Source of the DNA: Paulinella micropora | Taxonomy: Eukaryota > Cercozoa > Imbricatea > Euglyphida > Paulinellidae | DNA length: 64,000 nt | NCBI GenBank assembly: GCA_019918135.1 | Contig: WBZZ01004731.1 | Location: forward strand, 95,696-159,695 | Direction: 5' to 3' | Shown: positions 57,031-64,000 of the stretch, piece by piece | Layout: every line of letters starts with the position of its first letter | Numbering within the stretch: position 1 is the first letter of the stretch | Translations under genes and position numbers: made by a program | Notes under the pieces: generated by a model | What the model saw: the letters and a program-made list of their open reading frames with translations, nothing else | Databases searched by the model: none | Told to the model about the DNA's origin: nothing

Positions 57031-59118
57031 TCAGACGGGAGCCACGAATTCTCTGATTTCCTGCCGACACAAGGGGCAGCGCTCCAGCTGTGCAGCGCAG
57101 TCGGCGCAGATCCGGGCGTGTGCACAGGGGAAGAACACGACGAGGGGTCCCGTTTCTTTGCCGGGCTCGTTCAGGCAAACTGCGCATTGCACGCGGGTAG
57201 CGTCGTTCTCTTCTTCCTCGTTTTCTGGCGCAGTGTCTCCGGGGGCTTGCGCCGCATTCAGCGGAGTCACAGCCGCCTCCTGCGGCGGGGCTTGGGCTTT
57301 CTTTTCTTTACGCCGCAAGCCGCGAAGATGTAGTTTAGCTCTCTTGCAAAGTGTGCGGGTGTCGCGCAGCTTGTTTTCCAAGGCCTGCAACTCCTGCCGC
57401 CCGCGGGCGGCCGCGGCCTCCAGCTTCATGTTCTCGCGCCGCAGCGCTTTCCCAGACTCCTCCGTGCCGGCTAGCTCCTTCTTGACCGACTCCAACGCCT
57501 GGCGCGCCTCCGCCAGCCGTCGCTTGGTCGCCTCCCTCTCGCGCTCGCAGTCTTTGCAGCGACCGCAGCCCGGGTGGTGTCCGTAGTTCCGCGGTTCGCG
57601 TTCCTGCGCTTCTTCCTCGGAGTCAGACTCGGGCTGGGCTTCTTCTTGCTCGTACTCGTCGTCGTCGTCGTTTATAAATGAGTCGTTGCTCTCGTCGCCG
57701 CCGCCGAGCTCATCGTCGTCGTCCTCGTCCTCATCGTCTTCGCTGTTGTCACACGACGAGCGGCACAGGGAAGCCACCCATGCTGGATCGCAAAACTCGT
57801 TCAAGTACGCAACCAGCTGGGCAGGCTGCCTCAGCCCGTGCTGTACCAGGCTTGATCGCAGCTTGCGCCACCGGCCGTGCGAGCTCTCGAAGCTTGGTCC
57901 CCAGTCCTGGAGCCAGTCCAGCTCTAGGGAGGCACCTGTCTGCAGCAGCAGGCCGACCAGGCACAGAGCCTGCGGTAGGTAGGGCCTCTTGATTCCCCAG
58001 CCACGCCCCCGATCCTCCTCTTCTCCCCCGTCTCCCTCTCCCTCTTTCTCGTCGTCGTCGTCTTCTGTGTACACCCCCGCCACCGCCATCTCCAGCAACG
58101 TCTGCAGCTGCCGCTGCGGCAAGGGGGCGGGAGCCTGCTGCAAAAAAAACTTGAGCAAAACCGGAGAATGTCCCGCGACGGCCGCCGCGGCCCAGGTCCA
58201 GTCCGAAAGCTGCAACAACTCCTTGGCATCGAGAAGTATGGCAAACAGCTCGTTGCGCCTCAGCTGCAGCAACGACGCGTTCAGGATGGCGACCACGTCG
58301 CAAGCCTCCCGGAAGCCCGGCCTTTTATCAGTCTCGCCCAGCTCCAGCTCGAGCAATCGCAGCAGGTCCAGCAACAACATCTCGAGAAAGAACACCTTGG
58401 ACATCTTCTGCGCGGCTTGGGCCCCCCGCTCGGACTGCAGCCCGAGCAGCACCGTCAGCAGCGGCCGCGCCAAAGGGTAGCTGCTGCTGCGCAGCGTCTG
58501 CCACACCCGCCCCACGGCGCCCAGCCAGCTGACCCAAGTGTTGGCGTACAACAAGGGGGGCAGCACGCCGCTCCCGGCCTTGCTCACCAGCGACAAGACG
58601 GGAGCTAGCTCAGCTCGGGTTGTCAGCGCCCTGCGGCCCGACAGCAGGCTCAGCACCGTGTCCGCCACCCTCTGCTGCTCTGTGGCCCTACGCCCACAAC
58701 CCATCGCCACCTGCTCCAAACCCGCCCACAACGCTTTTAGTGCCGGCGCGTCGCCCAGGCCCTCGGCCGCCAGCTTGCAGTACAGCAAAAACAAGTCTTT
58801 GCGCAGACCACCCGCTCCCACGCCCCGCCCCAACCGCACGTGAAACGGGCCGACCCGTCGCAGGATTCTTGCCCGCCCCCTCGCCTCAGACATCATGTAC
58901 TCCAACATCTGCTCCGTCGCTGCCACGTCGCCATTCCGAACAAAAAACTCCAGAAAAGGCAGAAAAACACCCTGACAGGCATTGCTCTGCAGAAAAAACG
59001 ACAGGTTGCTGCGGTCGGCTACTTGGCGCGGATCTTGGTCTACGTCCCCGTTCGCCCACCCGCAAACACTCCCGCTGCGCTCATCGTGCGCACCCTTGCT
59101 TTCACTGCCTGCTTCCAT
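57031..59118 (-). CDS. RING-finger (C3HC4) protein, intact copy
   Basis: 695 residues, ATG at 59116-59118. The N-terminal 400 residues are helical, with ankyrin-like stretches (NACQGVFLPFLEFFVRNGD, AVAGHSPVLLKFFLQQAP). Acidic linkers (about 365-385 and 470-525) follow, then a coiled coil (about 550-610). At the C-terminus is a RING finger with Cys645, 648, 665, His667, Cys671, 674, 681 and 684 (VQCAVCLNEP, CAHARICADC, CPLC), close to the RINGs of IAP-type E3 ligases. A ubiquitin ligase with a protein-binding N-terminus is the likely role. A broken copy lies at 50049-51625 and a 5' fragment at 60270-60497. TTTTAATTAAAA follows the stop. Confidence 0.82.
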   Translation of the reverse strand: MEAGSESKGAHDERSGSVCGWANGDVDQDPRQVADRSNLSFFLQSNACQGVFLPFLEFFVRNGDVAATEQMLEYMMSEARGRARILRRVGPFHVRLGRGVGAGGLRKDLFLLYCKLAAEGLGDAPALKALWAGLEQVAMGCGRRATEQQRVADTVLSLLSGRRALTTRAELAPVLSLVSKAGSGVLPPLLYANTWVSWLGAVGRVWQTLRSSSYPLARPLLTVLLGLQSERGAQAAQKMSKVFFLEMLLLDLLRLLELELGETDKRPGFREACDVVAILNASLLQLRRNELFAILLDAKELLQLSDWTWAAAAVAGHSPVLLKFFLQQAPAPLPQRQLQTLLEMAVAGVYTEDDDDEKEGEGDGGEEEDRGRGWGIKRPYLPQALCLVGLLLQTGASLELDWLQDWGPSFESSHGRWRKLRSSLVQHGLRQPAQLVAYLNEFCDPAWVASLCRSSCDNSEDDEDEDDDDELGGGDESNDSFINDDDDEYEQEEAQPESDSEEEAQEREPRNYGHHPGCGRCKDCEREREATKRRLAEARQALESVKKELAGTEESGKALRRENMKLEAAAARGRQELQALENKLRDTRTLCKRAKLHLRGLRRKEKKAQAPPQEAAVTPLNAAQAPGDTAPENEEEENDATRVQCAVCLNEPGKETGPLVVFFPCAHARICADCAAQLERCPLCRQEIREFVAPV

Positions 59119-59227
59119 CCCCTCCTCCCCTCTTTTCTTCTTTTTTGGTGCGCCGCTCTGTAGCGCGGCGGGTGTGGGGGGGGGGGGGCGCCCCCCCCCC
59201 CTCCCTTTTCTTTTCTCCTCTCCCCCG

Positions 59228-59254
59228 TGAGCCCCCTGAGCCCGGGGGGCTCAA
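59228..59254. repeat. GAGCCCCC/GGGGGCTC palindromic element
   Basis: GTGAGCCCCCTGAGCCCGGG then GGGCTCAAA, in the same orientation as the copy at 35663. Confidence 0.7.
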
Positions 59255-59445
59255 ATAACAGGGGGAGGGAAAGGGGAGAGCGCAGAAGCTACCAAAGAAA
59301 ATGAAACGCCTCAACTAAGCCCCCTCCCCCCCCCCCCCCAAATGCCGGGCGCCCCCCCCCCCTCTCTTCTCCCTTGTCGAGACTTTCTTGGGAACTTTCT
59401 TCGTGGCGCTTTTTAGCGAAGGCGGCTTGGCCGTCTGTGAATGTG

Positions 59446-59550
59446 ATATGGCCGAAAAAGGCAGCGCTTTCGGGCTTTCTGGCAGTACTGTCCTTTTCGG
59501 CTATATCATTCCAAGCGCACACATACGCAAATTTGGCGACAAATTTTTAA
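59446..59550 (+). repeat. 105-base dispersed repeat, copy 1
   Basis: TGATATGGCCGAAAAAGGCA, TTTCGGGCTTT, TTTTCGGCTATATCATTCCA, AGCGCA(C/T)ACATACGC and AAATTT(G/A)GCGACAAATTTT are shared with 61904-62010. Its centre is an imperfect inverted repeat (GATATGGCCGAAAA against TTTTCGGCTATATC). The last part matches, inverted, the repeats at 380 and 730. Confidence 0.8.
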
Positions 59551-59997
59551 TCTTGGCACTGAGAACTAAGAGAGGGAGAGGAGAGGGTGGCGAAAAATCT
59601 TTGGATACAGGGGGGGGGGGGGGGGGGCGCGGGGGGGCATGGCCCTCGGGACGGGCATGCGCTCTGGACAAAGTCACACGGGCTTCAAATCAGCGAGAAC
59701 ACTCTGAACCGCTTGGCCTGCCGTGGCTTGCTTGCGCAGTTTTTTAAGATATGCTTGCGATCAAGCTTCGAAAAATTAGAGAGCCCCGGCGGCGAGGGGG
59801 TTGCGGCGCAGAAACGCTAGCAAGAGCATGCATGCTACCTATCGCGTGGTGTTGTTCCCACGAGATCAAATTGCTCGGGAAAAATAATCCTTGTGACCCC
59901 CCCCCTACCCCCGTCCCTCCTGCACCGGCCCGCGCCAGCGACGGGGAGCCGCTGGCTAAACGACAGCGCCATTAGACAGGACAAAAAAAAAGGTTTT

Positions 59998-60030
59998 CTC
60001 AATTAAAAAAAGCTCGACACGTTTTATAGA
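59998..60030 (+). promoter_or_regulatory. Promoter-like dispersed motif, weak copy
   Basis: TCAATTAAAAAAAGCTCGAC followed by ACGTTTTATA. It keeps the AATTAAA-AGCTCGAC core only. Confidence 0.3.
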
Positions 60031-60070
60031 CTCTGGAAAAGGAGAGGGAGGGTGGGGTGTGTGCCGAAGG

Positions 60071-60188
60071 CAATGTGTTTCAGATCCAACCAGTGACGGC
60101 GGCAGCAGAGTACACTGGCTGCACCCGAAACACTAGCACTGTACTTTCTCGGGGCAGGGATGTTCTGGTGGAGGAGATAGCTTTGCCT
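60071..60188 (+). repeat. 120-base dispersed repeat, copy 1
   Basis: ATGTGTTTC(A/G)GATCCAACCAG, ACTGGCTG(C/G)ACCCGAAACAC and TTTCTCGGGGCAGGGATGTT are shared with 62245-62363. In both places a fragment of another gene follows. Function unknown. Confidence 0.8.
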
Positions 60189-60269
60189 TTCTCCCCCGGG
60201 GGGGGGGGGGGGCAGCAGATGCGTCGATGGTGATGGAACCTTCGTGAGTTTTTTGTGTGTAAACAACGC

Positions 60270-60497
60270 CCCCTCGCCGCAGACACCATGTACTCCAACA
60301 TCTGCCCCGTCGCTGCCGCGTTGCCATTCCGAACAAAAAACTCCAGAAAAGGCAGAAAAACACCCTGGCAGGCATTGCTCTGCAGAAAAAACGACAGGTT
60401 GCTGCGGGCGGCTACTTGGCGCGGATCTTGGTTTACGTCCCCGTTCGCCCACCCGCAAACACTCCCGCTGCGCTTATCGTGCGCACCCTTGCTTTGC
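60270..60497 (-). pseudogene. 5' fragment of the RING-finger gene
   Basis: On the minus strand it encodes SVCGWANGDVNQDPRQVAAR and NACQGVFLPFLEFFVRNGNA, matching residues 15-80 of the intact RING protein, then runs into unrelated DNA. It has no own RING domain. Confidence 0.8.
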
Positions 60498-60714
60498 GCA
60501 CAGACAAAGGGAAAGGGGCACACAGGGGGTGGCACTCCCCTCCCTCTTCCCCCTCCCCCGCCACAGTTCCCTTTCTCTCCCCCCCCCCTTCTCTTTCCCT
60601 CTCCCTCTTCTCAAAAAGAACAAGAAAGCCATACAAGTAAACAAAAAACAAAATACCCGAATTGTCAAAGGATGCAGACCCCAATACCGCAGCAGGCTAA
60701 ACCTTGGATCTTGG

Positions 60715-61844
60715 GCCATAGCTTGTACATGCACATCCAGACCCTGCTGGCCACAGGCAGGCATCGCGTGCAGGAGCAAAAGCTTGCCCCAACTTCACAC
60801 TCATGTCAGGCGGCCGCCTCCACCTTACGCTCCCCGAGCAGAAATTAATGGCCGGCTTGTTACGCAGGCTGGCAAGCAACCCCTACGCACACGTGTTCAA
60901 CCGAATCGCTCTGGTCCAGGTCATAAATAGCCCCTCAGCACTCATAGTCGATCTTGACGCGCGGCAAACCTCAAGGCTCACGCCCAAGCGCTTTTTGGAA
61001 TTCATGGAGCGCTTCCTCGTCGTGCTGGCCCGCCTCATTATCGCGCGTCTGGTCGCCGAGGGCAAGTCTGCGGCTGAGGCCTGGGCCGCCTGCACTGCGC
61101 ACGTGCTGCAGAGTCACGGGCGCGTGGAAAAGTGGCAGAACCTGCCCAACACACCAGCCGGGGGCCGCCGCCAGCTTAAGAGGTATGACAAACTTTCATA
61201 CCACCTCGCCTTCCCCGGGCTGGTCCTAGGCTGGGCAGACGCCGGTTTGCTCATGCAGAGAGGCCACCGCCGAATTTGCGCGCCTCCATCCGTCCTTTGC
61301 GCAGGACCTCGACCTGTCCACCGTGGTGGACCTCTCCATCTACAAGCAAGGAGGGGAAATGTGTCGCTATCCGTTCTGCGACAAGGCCGAACGCAAGCCC
61401 TGCTCCGGCTGCTTCCAGGCGGGCGCGCGCGATCTATCGCACTGCCCCTTTGGCGAATCCTGTCACAACCCCGTCTATGCGCAGCGGCCTTTGCTCCCCT
61501 TTGCCCGCTATCAATTCCGCCCGGCAGCCGGCAGTTTCAGCTCCAGCTCCAGCTCCAGCTCACCTCCCTCGCTCTGTGACCCCCCGCTCGAAGTTCTTGC
61601 GGCAAACCTCGTCTTCGACACCTGCGATAGCATGACAGACGAGGCCTTGGACAGGTTCGTTCTTCAGGCCAGCGTGGGCAAGACTGATGCCACGCGTCGG
61701 GGCCCCGCGTGGCAGGACCCCGACGCCCCCGCGCGCTTCGGGCGCCGAGATGCCGCCCCCACTACGAAGGGTGCTGCCCGCTCCCGCCCTTCCCGTCAGA
61801 AGCGGGCGGTTGGCGTTGGTTTTTTTTGGTGCGCCGCGCTGTAG
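60715..61844 (+). pseudogene. Truncated, frame-broken copy of the primase gene
   Basis: Homologous to residues 20-370 of the primase at 10766-12697, opposite strand. It keeps ALIVDLDARQTS, KLSYHLAFPGL and VVDLSIYKQGGEMCRYPFCD, so all three catalytic motifs can be read, but in two frames with a break near 61265 and another near 60760. After about 61790 it runs into a repeat and a stop, losing the zinc-knuckle C-terminus. A Ser run comes from an AGCTCC repeat (61539-61561). Not expected to work alone. Confidence 0.8.
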
Positions 61845-61903
61845 CGCGGCGGGGGGTGGGGGGCGCCCCCCCCCTTTCCCTTTTCTTTTCTCCTTTCCTC
61901 CCT

Positions 61904-62010
61904 GATATGGCCGAAAAAGGCAACGTTTTCGGGCTTTTCTGGCATTACTGCCACTTTCGGCTATATCATTCCAAGCGCATACATACGCGAATTTAGCGAC
62001 AAATTTTGTG
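61904..62010 (+). repeat. 105-base dispersed repeat, copy 2
   Basis: Second copy of 59446-59550, same orientation, with about 10 scattered differences. Confidence 0.8.
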
Positions 62011-62244
62011 CAAGAAAAAGAAGAGGGAAGATGGAGAGGAGGGGAAAGAGGGGCGCCCCCGTCCTCTCCCTTTCCGCGGGAAAACATGTGTTACTTCGAG
62101 GAAAGAGACCGGAGCGGCCTGTTCATTTGGCGCTAAGTTTTGCACGACTATGATACGACCGGAAAAGGCAGTGCTCCCAGGTTTTTCCAGTCGAGGGGCG
62201 CGCTAAAAGAAGGGGCGCGGGGGGCATGCCCCCCCCCCCCCCGG

Positions 62245-62363
62245 CAATGTGTTTCGGATCCAACCAGTGGCAGCGGCAGCAAAAGTACACTGGCTGGACC
62301 CGAAACACTAGCATTGTAGTTTCTCGGGGCAGGGATGTTCTGGTAGAGAACATAACTTTGCCT
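62245..62363 (+). repeat. 120-base dispersed repeat, copy 2
   Basis: Second copy of 60071-60188, same orientation. Confidence 0.8.
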
Positions 62364-62471
62364 CTCCCTTCTTCTCTGACGACACAAAAGGGAAGGGGGA
62401 GCACCCCCCTCCCTTTTCTGTGTGTAAACAAAGCTGTCGGAACTAGGCGCAGAACGCAAAAATCCCCCAGC

Positions 62472-63450
62472 ATGAAACGCGCCAGAGCTGCTGGGACTAG
62501 CATTTCCAGCCGGGGATGTGAAGAGCAAACGAAGACGCACCACCACCACAAGTGAAAGTCAACCCCCGGGTGACGAGCGCAAGCTAACACGATCAGAAAT
62601 CAGAGAGCTGCGTGCGCGTTTGTTTAGCAGGCCAAGTGGGGTGCGAGCTAGAAACAAAAAGCAATTCTGCGCAGGTGAGCTCATGCCTTCCCCACCCTTA
62701 CCGCCCCCTCTATCCGGCGCTCAGCAAGAACTAGCAGGTGACTTTGTAGCGATTGCACAAAGGGCGATCGCGGAACTTGATGGCTGCCTGCGCAAGCAAG
62801 GCTTACTCGTGTTCCAGGACGGACCAGCCCAGGCGCTGGCAGGCAAGATCCGTCCAGCCGACCACGATCATCATCATCAGCACACAGAGGGCGTGCAGTG
62901 TGTGCTAGGAGCTACGCGCATACAATGCGTGGGCAGATCTCGTCTGAGCGCCTTTGACAAGGACGCAAATTTGCTGGCTTGCATCAAGTCTATTTCCGTT
63001 TATCCAGCTGCGCTGGCCAGCGCAGAAGAGCTGCGAAATACAGTCATGCATGAACTTGTGCACATAGTCGCTCATTATGTAACCAAGCATCGGGGGGGCT
63101 GTCTGACGCCGGACAGCGCGCGCTACGTTGCAGATCTTGATAGCCGCTCGGAGGAAGGCCTGTGCCGTTTGGCCGGGCGTTTGTTTTCCGAAGGGCGCGG
63201 CCTTGATTCCGGGGCTGCGTGTCTGGAGCTCTGGCAGCGCCTGGGCAGGACGACGTCGACGCAGCGGTCGAGCTCGTCGTCGTCATCAGTGGCAGCTGAG
63301 CTACGGCGTATCCCGGGCTATGGGCAGGCGGTCGAATGCGCGCGCAAGTACGGGCTAGGTTTTGCACAGCTTTTTCTAGCTGTCACCGAAAAGGGCAGCA
63401 TCAATTCGGTCTTAACGTACGGCCCCGGCGCTTCCCTGCAAGCCCCCTAA
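62472..63450 (+). CDS. HExxH zincin-like metalloprotease, putative
   Basis: About 310 residues. The coding frame runs from about 62518 to 63450 and has no ATG before 62683. An ATG at 62472 (MKRARAAGTSISSRG) opens in another frame, so the start may involve a small indel near 62550. The N-terminus is basic (KSKRRRTTTTS, RELRARLFSRPSGVRARN). A His-rich ADHDHHHQHTEG precedes the core. The catalytic signature is NTVMHELVHIVAHYVTKH: HExxH with further His residues 5 and 10 positions on, recalling SprT/WLM-type zincins. No signal peptide, so probably intracellular. A truncated copy lies at 51626-52132. Protease activity is inferred from the motif. Confidence 0.62.
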
Positions 63451-63701
63451 AATCTAAAACGATCTCACTGGTTTTTTTAAGTAAAACAAATGTCTTTTTA
63501 CTCATCCTCTGCACTTGACACCCCCGCGAAAGCAATATTCCCGGCCCAGCCGAATGATGAGCGACATAAACTTTTCTACGTCAGCACCAGGGCGGATTAA
63601 GTAGAAATCTAATTTTCTTGATACAATTTATGTAAAACCGAAATTTTCCTTAAGCAAGAACTGTGCCGAGTAGCGCACAGCTAGTGCGAAACGTGCTTTT
63701 G
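63451..63701. other. Intergenic region
   Basis: A/T-rich, with TTTTTTTAAGTAAAACAAAT near 63473. No gene or repeat identified. Confidence 0.45.
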
Positions 63702-64000
63702 TCAGGCGTCGGTGGTTTTGAGGGAGGCTGCTGCTGCTCTGGCAGACCTGATGGCCTTGTCGTATTTCCGACAGAGAATGGCTTCCTCGCTTCGATCACT
63801 AGAGTCATTAAAATGCGCAATGTCTCGCCGCAGCTCCAGGAAAGGTTCCGTGGCGATTTTTTGATATTCGGGCGGAAGGTCTGTCCATACTTGACTCTTT
63901 TGCAGTGTTGCAAACTTCTCCTCTGCGCCAAAGGTGTGAGGCTCCCGCTTCTCGATGAGCAAAGCCCTTTGTAAGGCTAAATCAAACAGCTGCACGGAGG
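63702..64000 (-). CDS. Unknown protein, C-terminal part, enters from right edge
   Basis: An open minus-strand frame from the window edge to a stop at 63702, at least 97 codons. It reads as a helical, charged protein (QLFDLALQRALLIEKREPHT, DLPPEYQKIATEPFLELRRD) ending KTTDA. The start is beyond the window, so no family can be named. Confidence 0.55.
   Translation of the reverse strand, partial: SVQLFDLALQRALLIEKREPHTFGAEEKFATLQKSQVWTDLPPEYQKIATEPFLELRRDIAHFNDSSDRSEEAILCRKYDKAIRSARAAAASLKTTDA

Larger units (their letters stand above)
59119..60070. other. Intergenic region with palindrome and dispersed repeats
   Basis: It has GGTGCGCCGCTCTGTAGCGCGG at 59149 (repeated at 61829), a G-run/C-run hairpin at 59173-59200, a GAGCCCCC palindrome at 59228-59254, the repeat at 59446-59550, a G run near 59612-59635 and a promoter-like motif at 59998-60030. 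Frames here are repeat-derived. No gene supported. Confidence 0.5.
61845..62471. other. Repeat-filled intergenic region
   Basis: It contains the GGTGCGCCGCGCTGTAGCGC copy at 61829, a G-run/C-run hairpin, the 105-base repeat copy 2 (61904-62010), GGGGGGCATGCCCCCC near 62220 and the 120-base repeat copy 2 (62245-62363). No gene. Confidence 0.55.

Noticed and set aside
1-64000. tRNA or rRNA genes
   Set aside because: None was recognised by eye on either strand. A covariance-model search would be needed to exclude tRNAs fully.

Overview
The window looks like part of a large double-stranded DNA virus of a eukaryote, or an integrated copy of one. Genes lie on both strands, usually intronless, and some overlap by a few bases head-to-tail or tail-to-tail. 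Several starts have a TATA-like box only about 15 bases upstream. The recognisable proteins form a viral replication, repair and processing set: a UL9-type origin-binding helicase (plus a broken second copy), a PrimPol/UL52-type primase, an ERCC4/MUS81-type nuclease, a PD-(D/E)XK nuclease, a C48-like cysteine protease and a protein-kinase-like protein. No capsid, packaging ATPase, DNA polymerase or rRNA/tRNA gene is visible. I therefore cannot say whether it belongs with herpes-like viruses, mirusviruses or nucleocytoviruses, and the host cannot be named. The DNA between genes is extreme: poly-G and poly-C runs up to about 30 bases, GA/CT-rich tracts and G-run/C-run hairpins. Many single-base frame breaks occur, and some may be sequencing errors at homopolymers.

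Layout. 1-6.5 kb: end of an unknown gene, a leucine-rich-repeat-like gene and an unknown gene on the minus strand, with a shared promoter-like motif. 6.5-12.7 kb: the replication pair, origin-binding helicase and primase, separated by 2.4 copies of a GC-rich 120-base repeat that is the best origin candidate. 13.5-23.2 kb: a secreted EGF-like/Pro-Thr-rich glycoprotein, a C48 protease joined in frame to an unknown protein, a protein with a novel duplicated domain, and the MUS81-like nuclease. 23.4-33.8 kb: a membrane and surface region with three polytopic proteins, two small membrane proteins, the PD-(D/E)XK nuclease, a fibre-like protein and a mucin-like repeat protein. 34.0-35.5 kb: three small genes bounded by a 70-base direct repeat. 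36-40.2 kb: the broken second origin-binding helicase and a CoiA-like nuclease. 40.2-44.5 kb: repeat-rich DNA with decayed small genes and a Sel1-repeat protein. 44.6-49.9 kb: the kinase and a chimeric zinc-finger/discoidin-like ORF.

49.7-63.5 kb is a segmental duplication zone. A block with the tail of the discoidin-like gene, a RING-finger gene and an HExxH zincin occurs twice, once compact and broken and once expanded. The expanded copy carries fragments of the primase and of the RING gene. Broken copies of an HNH nuclease and of a coiled-coil protein lie between the two blocks. The region reads as a recombination hotspot where surface and regulatory genes are copied and discarded.
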